A stretch of DNA of 64,000 nt from positions 1 to 64,000 of the forward strand of contig JAGCWQ010000116.1 in assembly GCA_017961765.1 (NCBI GenBank), in the 5' to 3' direction. The notes below the pieces were generated by a model. That model was not told where the DNA came from. It did no database searches and saw only the letters and a list, made by a program, of their open reading frames with translations. Both the position numbers and the translations under genes were made by a program. This stretch comes from Paludibacteraceae bacterium (GTDB lineage Bacteria; Bacteroidota; Bacteroidia; Bacteroidales; Paludibacteraceae). Of this stretch, positions 26,401 to 34,205 are shown piece by piece. The number at the start of each line of letters is the position of its first letter. Position 1 is the first letter of the stretch.

Positions 26401-26913
26401 GGACAAAGCATTTATCAAGGCACGTTGCCAAACGGCGCCCATCTCCTTGAATGTCAAAGAGGGGAAAAGCAAATTCATCTCCTGATAAATAGCAGACCAA
26501 CGCACCTCAATATGCTCGTTCAAATCAGTCAAAAGACTATACGGGCACGACTCTTGGATGGAAGTCCATTCGACACGTTTCCGCCAATCCTCGACACGTT
26601 CCAACGTATTTCGGATTCCCAACTTCAACGCATCCTCTGCCGCCGGATTAGTACCGATGGAATGGACTAAATTTTGGATTTCAGAGACCTTGCACGAGAT
26701 GATTTCCGCGCATACGGAGAGCGGTTGATACTTATACATATCAGCCAAACAGACACGTTTCCCGTCAGAGCGTACAATCTCCTTTTGGGAAGCCGACTCC
26801 ATGGCCTTACAAAAAAGCCTACTGAAGTCCGACTCCAGAAAATCAATGTTCGTCTGGATCCAAGGGTTTCCATCAGACCTCGACGTTCCTCCGATATTAT
26901 AAATGCTCCTCAT
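23482..26913 (-). CDS. eCIS baseplate J-like wedge protein (Afp11-like)
   Basis: A 1,143-residue protein. I use the ATG at 26913 (MRSIYNIGGTSRSDGNPW), which overlaps the gp25 gene by 17 bp; a start at 26946 would overlap it by 50. Residues about 200-880 are strand-rich, and the C-terminal 270 residues hold the baseplate J signature: RGKETEEELQMRIRERISHR, ATDYEQLVLRNF, VTLVVLRKK, LKGYISPFISIDVVNPEY and a long terminal domain. Size and position match Afp11/Pvc11. Together with gp25 and the Afp12-like protein it should form the wedge that triggers sheath contraction. Confidence 0.9.
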   Translation of the reverse strand: MRSIYNIGGTSRSDGNPWIQTNIDFLESDFSRLFCKAMESASQKEIVRSDGKRVCLADMYKYQPLSVCAEIISCKVSEIQNLVHSIGTNPAAEDALKLGIRNTLERVEDWRKRVEWTSIQESCPYSLLTDLNEHIEVRWSAIYQEMNLLFPSLTFKEMGAVWQRALINALSLPSAHDFLFRVGYQLVGFIENLRAKMPHYLQEIMHNGNMDPSLALMVYALSKYAKMASSFNQRLQGIGDFYYDKILGTKCHEAKKGKFWVSSKLAHGLSSFLLPSNSLLWVGQEEGSICGRTLTDSVLTTIELNSLSWWKVEKSKERHPESDLDYVTSLSLDSLFPESEVDDKKLGIGFRSPVFKLEGGHRHIEVHCVLTEDSVSFFEDMIRTVSQCQQISEKNAQNKVLNESTFSIYLSTSLGLLETDKFLIDFLKRDSDGEITISIELDSKFPALAALEENINPEIRVLVSDKAWLYPYSWCRRVKLKKIKVDVTVEGTKNFQLHNDLGEVDVTQPFSPFGSSTVQGAWFAVGSEELLNKRVSQVNLSLTWRGLPKHRLGMKGHYSSYVSDDSEVIDNTSFRVKGEYLSGYSWKPTLNAGEQYLFRTSADEVPVADDVLVEKSRFTLLVPPLPDVHLSNSEFDYGSVPSGFYRFIFTSPSMGFGESVYRRVFAETMLVNSKLKHHLPLPEPPVALMADSASLGYKAEAETEFISGGDSEIEVCYLQPAFGFSSKREDFSTPIPIINGIEEGGRLVLSLTGALDFSVLSFYLSLEDMTVEMNSVPKLVWSYRTESGWKNFPEANVLTDDTHGLSQSGFVSLLMPETVTADMLDAKGLLWISALVEKEYKNCAKVKGLYTNVVQVETETTEEEMGAIPEIESSVQVSPIKGQRGKETEEELQMRIRERISHRNRALLATDYEQLVLRNFLQIDRVSCIPHLDTKQLGRRNLVTLVVLRKKRADEEVPLCTDSELREIEDFLKGYISPFISIDVVNPEYEYVTLFCGVKTLGGLSSGGIVNQVRKELGRCVSPWLDGVSVPVLGHSFSVMDLQDAIRNVKGVSQTYGFKAIHVYRKADNTYERSVDEWVLGNDEGFRIAPSRKWALLYVEEVYVKPLVSEAEWNGTSGIGDFEIGDTFVVEAPKGEALGTFDC

Positions 26914-27292
26914 AGTAATACGGGAATACCAAATTACTTCTGACATTCGTCAGACGAATCCTATAGACCAATTCTATCCGAAGAATGCCATTATACTCGT
27001 CGGTCATATCCAACAAAATATCCTCAAGAGTGATTCTTGGTTCAAAATACAACACAGCCTCCTTGATAGCCGCCTTCAACTGAGTTCTCGTCGTCAAATC
27101 CATGTTATGACAGACCATATCATAGATCCCCACCCCGTAGTCTGGCTGTAAAAAACGTTCGCCCCTACGTGTGCTCATCAATATGGTAAGGCTCTGACGA
27201 ATATCCTCCTCTTCAGAAACCATCTCCGTTGGCGTATGCATTCGATCAAATGAAGGCGGGAAAGCCCAGCCCTGTCCTAAAAATGAAGCCAT
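26897..27292 (-). CDS. gp25-like baseplate wedge protein (Afp9-like)
   Basis: A 131-residue protein of the GPW/gp25 family. The recognisable parts are EEEDIRQSLTILMSTRRGER, RFLQPDYGVGIYDMVCHNMD, the helix TRTQLKAAIKEAVLYFEPRI and a C-terminal strand pair ending ELVYRIRLTN. In T4 and Afp this protein links the baseplate to the first sheath ring. Its stop overlaps the start of the J-like gene, indicating translational coupling. Confidence 0.93.
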   Translation of the reverse strand: MASFLGQGWAFPPSFDRMHTPTEMVSEEEDIRQSLTILMSTRRGERFLQPDYGVGIYDMVCHNMDLTTRTQLKAAIKEAVLYFEPRITLEDILLDMTDEYNGILRIELVYRIRLTNVRSNLVFPYYYEEHL

Positions 27293-27362
27293 CTAGTACT
27301 ATTTACTCTTACTTTTTAATTCTGGGACAAATTCAATTTGCTAATGATAACATCTTTCAAAA

Positions 27363-27662
27363 TCACCCTCCTATCATCACCGTTGGACATCCGGAGACAA
27401 TAGAACCTCCGTGAGCCGTCGTGTCTCCGAGTCTTGCCGCAGGTTTTCCACCTATCATAACAGAAGTAGAACCCATCACAATCGTATCAGGAGGTCCCAC
27501 GCAGGTACAGACATCACCCACCACAGCGGCAGGGAGTCCACCAATCAAAACCGTCGGAACCCCAGGTCCGACAATCGGTCCGCCGACATGAGGCACGGGA
27601 GGCACCCCAGGGGTCTGCATCGGACATGTATGCATATCTGTCAATCTTGCTGCAAATGGCAT
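27363..27662 (-). CDS. PAAR-like spike tip protein (Afp10-like)
   Basis: A 99-residue protein with the short glycine-rich repeats of PAAR cones: VPHVGGPIVGPGVPTVLIGG, LPAAVVGDVCTCVGPPDTIV, SVMIGGKPAARLGDTTAHGG and CPTVMIGG. His and Cys residues suited to metal binding are present in MHTCPM, DVCTC, TAHGG and SGCP. It starts 13 bp after the VgrG-like gene. It should cap the spike and pierce the target envelope. No extra toxin domain is attached. Confidence 0.93.
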   Translation of the reverse strand: MPFAARLTDMHTCPMQTPGVPPVPHVGGPIVGPGVPTVLIGGLPAAVVGDVCTCVGPPDTIVMGSTSVMIGGKPAARLGDTTAHGGSIVSGCPTVMIGG

Positions 27663-27675
27663 AGTTTCTATAATT

Positions 27676-29466
27676 TTAATTGATTTTCACCAGCAAACCC
27701 TTCACCGTCGTATTCAAGGAGGAAGAGACCTCCGTCGCCATAGAGGAGTTCACCTTTGCACTCATCTTTGCCTTCAGTTCAACATCCTTGGCATCCACCT
27801 TGAATGCACCGGTAGTGGTCGTTACCACCACATCCTTACGGGCATTCATCTTTATATCAGCCGCTTTGATTTCGAACGTCTTGTTGGTACTAATGGAGAT
27901 TCCGTCTTTACTCATCTCCATCTTATTGGAGTTCTGATCTTCAATCGATATTTTTTTGTCTTTCTCGCAAATCACGATTTTATTACCGCCCGGTGTCTCC
28001 ATCTTGATGGATTTATCTTCGTCATCCATTAGGAACGTCAGTTTTTGAGGAGAGACGATAGCCCTTTTGTAATTCTTGTCGTCATACGGATACAAAGCCG
28101 CATTTTTAGAACTATATAAAGAGCCTAAGATAACAGCCATGTTTGGGTCGCCATTGACAAACCCCAAGATGACTTCGTCGCCCACCGAAGGGACAAAATG
28201 ACAACCGGAATCACCCGATGCCAACTGTTGAGAAAGCCTTGCCCAGACGCAACTCTCGCCATTGTTCATCAAAGGGATCTTCACCTGCACACGAAAACCG
28301 GAAGCAGGATCCCCACTCAACTTCCGAACCACCCCGATATGAAGACCGTCAATGCCAGGCATAAAACCAGAAGCAACAGGAGACATCACATCAGTTTTTT
28401 GCGTGATATTGAGAGGAGAAACTCCCATTCCCACTTCAGTAATCCAAGATCCTGGCCGGTAGATGTGTGTCACACTGCCGACAAAGACCTTTCCATTGAA
28501 ACGATCGCCCATGCCCTCCAGTTTCACCATGCTACAAGGCGCCACATCGGCACAGCCACAGAACGAGAACTTGCCCCGATACCTCGCCAACTCCGATCGC
28601 ATCAGTTGAGAAGTGCCCCATGCACGAAGAACGGCACTGTCACCGCAAGCATCGCTTTGCAAGCAAAGTTTCTGAGAGCCCACGGACTTGGACAAATCAG
28701 CCAAAGAGATGTTTCCCTGCTCATTTACCTTTGGAGCTTTCACATCCGAGACAACCAACTTCTGATCCTTCGGACTCCAACCCACGCATTGGGCAGAAGC
28801 ACGCTGGTTCTCCGCCATCAACTCCGCATCAAAAGAGAGCATGTCATGACCGAACTTGACCGTCACCACCTCCTTCTTTGAGAAATCAGGAGCAACCGCC
28901 TCCACCGTACTTCCTTTGGTCGTCAGCAAGAGCCCCGAAGCGTCCGCCCGCGAAAGGGCAAAATCCCAATCCGTGCAATAATACTGCAACATCTGGTCGT
29001 GCATAACCTGCGTAGCATCAGATTTGACCGTCAGCCCATCCTCCTGCAGCACCTCCGCAATGATTTCCGAATCCGACTTCTTCAAAAAAACTTTGTTCCG
29101 CCGCTGAATTGTCGCCTTGACGGCATGACTCTTACAAGAGACGATAAGTAACATGGGTTCGGTCAAATCATCCGACATACGAATACGTTGCGAGGTGACA
29201 ATTCCGCTGAAGACCTCTTTGTTCTCAGACGAGAAACCCAAAAGAATCGAAATCTCCGCCCCAGGAACAAAATAGGAAGCCGCACTCTCCGGGACATCCG
29301 CTTTAGACATATCGCCGCAATAGAGTTGAATCTCGGCGCTCCCTATGCGATTGACCTCATGGACAACCCTTATCTGTCGATAACGGAGTTCCTGACTCAA
29401 GGCAGTCCCATTGCTACGAACTTCGTACGTGACCGGCTTACCCAAATTTTTAATTGTTGAATCCAT
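27676..29466 (-). CDS. VgrG-like spike protein (Afp8-like)
   Basis: A 596-residue protein with the two-part build of Afp8/VgrG. The gp27-like N-terminal region (about 1-370) includes PGAEISILLGFSSENKEVFSG, VTSQRIRMSDDL, TIQRRNKVF and SDSEIIAEVLQEDGL. A gp5-like OB-fold follows (about 375-460; VRKLSGDPASGFRVQVKIPL, VPSVGDEVILGFVNGDP, VILGSLYSS). A C-terminal beta-prism of short alternating strands ends the protein (about 490-596; KMEMSKDGISISTNKTF, KDVVVTTTTGAFKVDAKDV). No toxin extension is present. The PAAR tip gene follows at once. Confidence 0.92.
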   Translation of the reverse strand: MDSTIKNLGKPVTYEVRSNGTALSQELRYRQIRVVHEVNRIGSAEIQLYCGDMSKADVPESAASYFVPGAEISILLGFSSENKEVFSGIVTSQRIRMSDDLTEPMLLIVSCKSHAVKATIQRRNKVFLKKSDSEIIAEVLQEDGLTVKSDATQVMHDQMLQYYCTDWDFALSRADASGLLLTTKGSTVEAVAPDFSKKEVVTVKFGHDMLSFDAELMAENQRASAQCVGWSPKDQKLVVSDVKAPKVNEQGNISLADLSKSVGSQKLCLQSDACGDSAVLRAWGTSQLMRSELARYRGKFSFCGCADVAPCSMVKLEGMGDRFNGKVFVGSVTHIYRPGSWITEVGMGVSPLNITQKTDVMSPVASGFMPGIDGLHIGVVRKLSGDPASGFRVQVKIPLMNNGESCVWARLSQQLASGDSGCHFVPSVGDEVILGFVNGDPNMAVILGSLYSSKNAALYPYDDKNYKRAIVSPQKLTFLMDDEDKSIKMETPGGNKIVICEKDKKISIEDQNSNKMEMSKDGISISTNKTFEIKAADIKMNARKDVVVTTTTGAFKVDAKDVELKAKMSAKVNSSMATEVSSSLNTTVKGLLVKIN

Positions 29467-29509
29467 GTTTTCTATTAATGCATTCTATAAAATTCACCGT
29501 TTTTAATTT

Positions 29510-30169
29510 TTAGTTTTTATCGGACAAAGGAGGGAAGAGCAACTTCGTACCAGGAGGAAGATTCCGAAATCCGGACAACCCATTCACACGTGCAACTTCC
29601 GCCACATATCCGATAGAGCCATATACCTCCATGCAGAGTTTGGGCAAAGTATCACCCGCCTTAATCGTGAAAAGATGAGAAAGGTCGGGAGAACTTGAGT
29701 TCTTCTCTTTTTCATCCGTCACCACGTCGATATACAAAGATATCTTCAGCGTAACCTCCGCCCGAATCGGTTCACCTTCACCACTAAACAATATGTATTT
29801 GACGTCCTTACTTTTAAGGCGACCTTTAAAGTTCAGCGTTCCCCAAACAATTTTCAGGAAAGGAGTTTGATGAGTCGAACCCACATATTTCTCCGTAACC
29901 ATTTCGAGCTGCTTGATACAATCGTCGATAGGAAGAGAATCCTTAATGACCCCCGTATTATCCAGAATAAATTTCAGAGAAAAGTATTTTCCGCCAAAGC
30001 CCTTAAATGTGGGCGAATGTTCCCCCACACTCTGTCGTTCATTATACTTAATCTCACTCTTCTCCGAATACTCGGCAGGATTCACCATCATGGAGAATCG
30101 ACCTTGCTCCGTATTGAACTTGTCGTCCGTATAAGAGACAATCTCCAGTTTCTTTAAAGCACCAGACAT
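29510..30169 (-). CDS. LysM-domain tube/baseplate adaptor (Afp7-like)
   Basis: A 219-residue protein. Residues 1-150 form a domain seen in Afp7 and similar proteins (EIVSYTDDKFNTEQGRFSMM, VNPAEYSEKSEIKYNE, FKGFGGKYFSLKFILDNTG, WGTLNFKGRLKSKDVKY). Residues about 165-215 are a LysM motif (FTIKAGDTLPKLCMEVYGS, ending PPGTKLLFPP). In known particles this LysM protein sits at the junction of the tube and spike. It is encoded 43 bp before the VgrG-like gene. Confidence 0.9.
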   Translation of the reverse strand: MSGALKKLEIVSYTDDKFNTEQGRFSMMVNPAEYSEKSEIKYNERQSVGEHSPTFKGFGGKYFSLKFILDNTGVIKDSLPIDDCIKQLEMVTEKYVGSTHQTPFLKIVWGTLNFKGRLKSKDVKYILFSGEGEPIRAEVTLKISLYIDVVTDEKEKNSSSPDLSHLFTIKAGDTLPKLCMEVYGSIGYVAEVARVNGLSGFRNLPPGTKLLFPPLSDKN

Positions 30170-30249
30170 AAAGCGTGTTCTATAAATTCACCGTTTTAAA
30201 CTCCACAACAGACACGGCACAAAGACTTCACAAACTAGAGGCATCAAAT

Positions 30250-30429
30250 CTACCTGTCGTTTATGGCTTTCCACTCTGAAGAAAGGTTCGTCTCTATTCC
30301 GTATTTCAACTCAAGGTCGTTTAGCACTTGCTGCTTGACCTCATTCACAATCTCTTCTAATTGCTCAGACCACTGCGGAGCAGACTCTACAGTGGTCTTC
30401 ACAATTATCTCTTTAATAACAATGGGCAT
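30250..30429 (-). CDS. DUF5908-family small eCIS protein
   Basis: A 59-residue protein starting MPIVIKEIIVKTTVE, the usual start of DUF5908 proteins in Bacteroidota eCIS loci, followed by a charged helix (SEQLEEIVNEVKQQVLNDLE). The ATG at 30429 shares one base with the stop of the upstream tube gene (TAATG), a clear sign of coupled translation. It holds the place of Afp6 in the gene order. Its exact role is not known. Confidence 0.8.
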   Translation of the reverse strand: MPIVIKEIIVKTTVESAPQWSEQLEEIVNEVKQQVLNDLELKYGIETNLSSEWKAINDR

Positions 30430-30866
30430 TACCAAGATCTTTTTATTTCATGACATACCAACTCTGTGGTTTCCATTGCAATTCCATTCTCTTTTGCATC
30501 AAACTTTCCCACATCCCATTTGACTGGATAAGCTTCAATTACAGACCACATGCACTGTTTTAACCCTTTATGATCCATTAAGGAAATCTTCAAATTTCTA
30601 GGACTCAGCTTTCCAGTTCCTGAAAATGTTTGCTCGAGCCATTTATCAAAAACATCCTTATTGTCTGGATTGATTGCCCGTTTTAGGACAATTTTACCTG
30701 ACGAAACCTTTTTGGGAAGATCGTATCCAGAGCCACCACCCTCCTGAATATGCTCAATCTCAATAGATTGAGTCAATCCTGAAACTTCAGTAAAAGGAAG
30801 GCTCATGCCTGCAATCTGCACATCGAAATAGAAAACAACTGGGAGTGACCACAAATCTTCTGGCAT
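30429..30866 (-). CDS. tube protein 2 (Afp5-like, gp19 family)
   Basis: A 145-residue member of the T4 gp19-like tube family. Telling parts are VVFYFDVQIAGMSLPFTEVS followed by GLTQSIEIEHIQEGG, KKVSSGKIVLKRAINPDNKD, SPRNLKISLMDHKGL and WSVIEAYPVKWDV. It differs clearly from the other tube protein encoded just upstream, with the insertion-type EGGGSGYDLPKK segment and a longer end. In Afp the Afp5 protein forms the first tube ring on the baseplate, and the same is likely here. Confidence 0.9.
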   Translation of the reverse strand: MPEDLWSLPVVFYFDVQIAGMSLPFTEVSGLTQSIEIEHIQEGGGSGYDLPKKVSSGKIVLKRAINPDNKDVFDKWLEQTFSGTGKLSPRNLKISLMDHKGLKQCMWSVIEAYPVKWDVGKFDAKENGIAMETTELVCHEIKRSW

Positions 30867-30876
30867 ACATCAAAAA

Positions 30877-31329
30877 TTAAGCGTTCTCAACAGTGATTCC
30901 TTCATGAACCAACGTAATTCCCTCAACAGCAGCCTCGTTGCCATCCGACTTGAGCGTAACGCCTGTCACCTTGGATGGCCAAGCATTCTTCAACTTCCAA
31001 ACCATCGTGGCCTTTCCACTCTCGTCCAAAAGACTTATCGTCACACCACGCCTCTTAATCGTGTTCAACTTAATCTCACTGAACCATGTAAAGAACTTAT
31101 TATCATGGACAAAAACACCCTTTTTCAACTCAACATCATTATTCTTCTTGAGTCCGGGCATCTTAATAGTCGAGAACTCTGGATTATTTCCATGCCTGTA
31201 CTCAATGGTCTGTGCCTCCGCATTCAATCCAGAGACCTCCTTACAAGCGATTTCTCCTAAATCATCAATTTCAACCTTGAAATAAAACGCTGGCAATGGC
31301 CACACGTTATCTTGAACTTCTCCTGCCAT
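30877..31329 (-). CDS. main tube protein (Afp1-like)
   Basis: A 150-residue gp19-family protein: WPLPAFYFKVEID, CKEVSGLNAEAQTIEYRHGN, STIKMPGLKKNNDVELKKG, FVHDNKFFTWFSEIKLNTIK and WKLKNAWPSKVTGVTLKSDG. The MPGLKK and LKKGVF phrases are the hallmarks of the main Hcp-like tube subunit of eCIS. It follows the sheath gene by 45 bp, in an intergenic gap longer than its neighbours, as expected for an abundant protein with its own translation signal. Confidence 0.92.
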   Translation of the reverse strand: MAGEVQDNVWPLPAFYFKVEIDDLGEIACKEVSGLNAEAQTIEYRHGNNPEFSTIKMPGLKKNNDVELKKGVFVHDNKFFTWFSEIKLNTIKRRGVTISLLDESGKATMVWKLKNAWPSKVTGVTLKSDGNEAAVEGITLVHEGITVENA

Positions 31330-31374
31330 ATCTTGATTACTTTATATTCAAAAAATATTGTAATGATTTATAAA

Positions 31375-32865
31375 TTAAGACTCCTGCATCTTCTGCTGGA
31401 ACGTGATTTCAATAAACTCAGCTGGACGCGTGATTGCCACCTGGACAGAAACTCTCATGATACCTTCCAAGACATCTTCGGACGTCATCGTGTCGCCCAA
31501 ACCAACATGCACGTCATAAGCCTCCTCTGGCGTAGAACCCGCCAAACCACCTCTTTTCCAAATGCCATTCAAGAAGTTTTGAATCATAGTACGGACATTC
31601 AACCATGTGTTGAATTCATTAGGTTCAAAGACATAAGCCTTGGCCGCATTCTTGATAGACTCCTCCAACATAATCATCGTACGGCGCACATTCACATATC
31701 GCCAATCGAGGGAGTTTCCATCCAACGTACGCGCGCCCCAAACCTTGACACCATCGCCGATAAAGAAACGAATGGCATTCAATGCCTTACCGTTCAAAGG
31801 GACGTTCAAATCCTCTTGTTCCTCGTTGGTCAAATTGACCGTAGGAGAGATGACCGAGTTAAGCGAAAGGTTGGCTGGAGCCTTCCAAACACCTCTTGAA
31901 TTATCGACCATCGTATAGACACCTGCCATTGCTGCAGAAGGCGCCAAGAGGTTGAGTTGACGACACATCTCTGCGATAAGGGATTGATAAATAGGACTGA
32001 CTTGGTTCAACGTCTTGTGCATCGTCACCTTGCCCGTCTCGTCCAACTGGGAAAAATCCTCTTCATACAAGGCAGAAAGAGCCGTCTTTGCCGCTTCAGG
32101 CTTACCCTCCAACTCCTCCTTCAACAAGTCTTTCAAACTTGCCTCATCAAGATTTTCGAAACTAAGATCCCGCTCTTGAACAATAGATGTGTTCACCCAA
32201 GGATAATAGGCAGCCGCGAAATCCAAATGATTGCTACCAATCTTCTCCCGGAAATCGTCAATCACATTGCCAGAAGGATCATTTCGGTCCTTGTATCCGT
32301 CGAAGACATCAAGAATAGCAATACGATTTCTCATTTTGAAACCACAATGTTCCAAAATAGAGGTCTGTACGGAAGCACACTCACCCGAATCCTTCAAAGA
32401 GACCGCCTCTGGACAAAGCACCATTGTAGGTTCCTGCTCTTTCAGAAGAGTCGTCACACCATCTTTCAACTTCGTGCTGTCAATAGCATCTTCGTAACCA
32501 CCTACAGAAACGATATAGCAAGCACCTCCGCCATTGGCAAAGAACATCTGCATCTGATAATAGAGCAGATATTTCTCTCCATCACGCTTCAGCACCACCT
32601 TTTTACTTCCGCACGCCAATGGATTTTCATCCGTGTCAGTAGCATCCGTTATCGCAAATTTTGCAACAGGGGCTCCGCCGAAATAGGTTCTAAACTCCGC
32701 CATTGAGGTAATTCTGAATGGCTTTTTCAATAATGAAACGTTACCGTTTGCTGCCTTCTCCGTATATCCGATGAAGGCTGGAACTGCTGTTGCGACTTCA
32801 ACTGTAGAATTGCCGAAGGCATTCTTTTCCACAACATACACTCCTGGGGTTTTCATTGTACCCAT
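31375..32865 (-). CDS. contractile sheath protein (Afp2-4-like)
   Basis: A 496-residue sheath protein. The N-terminus TPGVYVVEKNAFGNSTVEVA and TAVPAFIGYTEKA is the universal sheath start, in which the N-terminal strand swaps to a neighbour. The C-terminal core carries WGARTLDGNSLDWRYVNVRR, MLEESIKNAAKAYVFEPNE and WLNVRTMIQNFLNGIWKRGG. It ends with VQVAITRPAEFIEITFQQKM, the strand that completes the mesh. There is only one sheath gene, whereas Afp has three. An ATG three codons in (32856) could be the real start. Sheath contraction drives the tube into the target. Confidence 0.95.
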   Translation of the reverse strand: MGTMKTPGVYVVEKNAFGNSTVEVATAVPAFIGYTEKAANGNVSLLKKPFRITSMAEFRTYFGGAPVAKFAITDATDTDENPLACGSKKVVLKRDGEKYLLYYQMQMFFANGGGACYIVSVGGYEDAIDSTKLKDGVTTLLKEQEPTMVLCPEAVSLKDSGECASVQTSILEHCGFKMRNRIAILDVFDGYKDRNDPSGNVIDDFREKIGSNHLDFAAAYYPWVNTSIVQERDLSFENLDEASLKDLLKEELEGKPEAAKTALSALYEEDFSQLDETGKVTMHKTLNQVSPIYQSLIAEMCRQLNLLAPSAAMAGVYTMVDNSRGVWKAPANLSLNSVISPTVNLTNEEQEDLNVPLNGKALNAIRFFIGDGVKVWGARTLDGNSLDWRYVNVRRTMIMLEESIKNAAKAYVFEPNEFNTWLNVRTMIQNFLNGIWKRGGLAGSTPEEAYDVHVGLGDTMTSEDVLEGIMRVSVQVAITRPAEFIEITFQQKMQES

Positions 32866-32906
32866 AAATTAAATAATTAAAGTTACTTATAGTTAAAACT
32901 AAGATC

Positions 32907-33671
32907 TTAGACATATAATAATCTGACCACCAAATTCTTAGAGACATTTTTCTCCAAAACCTCACCCACAACTGGCGGTTCAATATTTTTTTGTACGACC
33001 CTCCTGAATTTAGGACGTTGGGCATCCATTTCATACAATGTCATCTTTTGTATGTTCCGTGCCCTCAAAGGGATTTTCTCCGAAGAGGCAATCAATACCC
33101 CCTTGTCGCCACCTTGCCAAGGAAGATCAATAAGTTCCGGGTGTCGAAAGGCAATCGAATCCTCGCTAGATTCCATGCAATAAGAGCGATTTGCAATATT
33201 GCCAGTATTAGAAACTATGATATACCCCCATCGTAGGAACTTGGCCTTGAACTTCAAAACCATCTCTTCCTGATACTCAACAGAGAGAGGAATTTCCAAG
33301 AGAAAGAGCGACCCACCATAACGATTACGATCTTCTCTTTCAAGGGATTTCCCGACATCTACAATTCCCGATTTACCTCGTAACGTATATTGGCTAAGCA
33401 TGTCAAAATCACCCATATCCGTGTACAAAAAGAAATTGGGATCCTTGGGTCGGAACTCCATCTTCATTGAATCATCATCAAAGAAGCCAGAATTTCCCTC
33501 TTCCACAAGAAATGAAAATATGTTGTGGGCTTTTTCCTTCATCACGATGCCTCTTCTGCGCATGAGCTCCTTAGTTTCCTTCGTTAATGTCAACTCAAAA
33601 TACGAGGAAAGGAAATCTTCAAAATACTCATGTTCAACCCTAACCACTGCTATTTCCTTATACCAAGACAT
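32907..33671 (-). CDS. unknown eCIS-linked protein
   Basis: A 254-residue protein without signal peptide or membrane helix and matching no family I recognise. It is strand-rich, with an RRRGIVMKEKAHNIFSFLVE segment near residues 38-57 and a C-terminal segment KIPLRARNIQKMTLYEM. It begins 3 bp after the DUF4255 gene and ends 41 bp before the sheath gene, so it is in the head of the operon. Proteins at this place between terminator and sheath could cap the distal end of the tube, as the cap adaptor in other Bacteroidota particles does. That is inference from position only. Confidence 0.7.
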   Translation of the reverse strand: MSWYKEIAVVRVEHEYFEDFLSSYFELTLTKETKELMRRRGIVMKEKAHNIFSFLVEEGNSGFFDDDSMKMEFRPKDPNFFLYTDMGDFDMLSQYTLRGKSGIVDVGKSLEREDRNRYGGSLFLLEIPLSVEYQEEMVLKFKAKFLRWGYIIVSNTGNIANRSYCMESSEDSIAFRHPELIDLPWQGGDKGVLIASSEKIPLRARNIQKMTLYEMDAQRPKFRRVVQKNIEPPVVGEVLEKNVSKNLVVRLLYV

Positions 33672-33674
33672 CTG

Positions 33675-34205
33675 CTAATCCTGAATTTGGTAACCATTAC
33701 TAGACGGAGCAACCTTAGAAACCGTTCCGCTATTAATCAGCAATCTTCTGATTTTACACATGACTGACGGAAAAGTCTGGGACCCCATACAAGACCAAAC
33801 ATTATTCATTTCCTGCAATCCCAAAGAGACTATTTCTACCGTATAGCGCACATCATCCACTAAAAAGGCCGGACAGGACTGAATGAAACGCAAGGCCTCG
33901 CTAAAAAACGACAAGGATTCTGCGTACCGACTCTCCTCAAACACAGCGGCAACGACCACATTCAAGTTCATTATCAAATCTTGACTGCCCGAAACGACAG
34001 GAGCACCTCCTTTGCGAATGGGAATTCCATTTCCAGGAACCGACTCACACTCGGTCGAATACAAGAACAATCTTATTTTATTAGGGCGAGACTCCATACC
34101 ATTACCTAAGAATCCAACTTCAGCACAACCTTCTTGTTGAGGAAGACTTCTTGCTACAAACTGATTCATTTTTTCGGCATAGGAATTCAAAATCTTTCTT
34201 ATCAT
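33675..34205 (-). CDS. DUF4255 tail-terminator protein (Afp16-like)
   Basis: A 176-residue protein of the DUF4255/Pvc16 N-terminal family: IRKILNSYAEKMNQFV at the start, NKIRLFLYSTECE, QDLIMNLNVVVAAVFEESRY and AESLSFFSEALRFIQSCPAF. In Afp the Afp16 protein ends sheath and tube growth at the tip far from the baseplate. It is the first gene of the operon, with its promoter expected in the long A-rich spacer to its right. Confidence 0.88.
   Translation of the reverse strand: MIRKILNSYAEKMNQFVARSLPQQEGCAEVGFLGNGMESRPNKIRLFLYSTECESVPGNGIPIRKGGAPVVSGSQDLIMNLNVVVAAVFEESRYAESLSFFSEALRFIQSCPAFLVDDVRYTVEIVSLGLQEMNNVWSCMGSQTFPSVMCKIRRLLINSGTVSKVAPSSNGYQIQD

Noticed and set aside
12943..34205. Prophage
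   Set aside because: Tail-like genes are complete, but there is no terminase, portal, capsid, lysis or integrase gene, and an Afp15-like ATPase, DUF4255, DUF5908 and DUF4157 genes are present.
12943..34205. Type VI secretion system
   Set aside because: No TssJ, TssL, TssM or ClpV-like gene was found. The ATPase has one AAA+ module with a GPPGTGKT loop, and a LysM adaptor and a tape measure are encoded.
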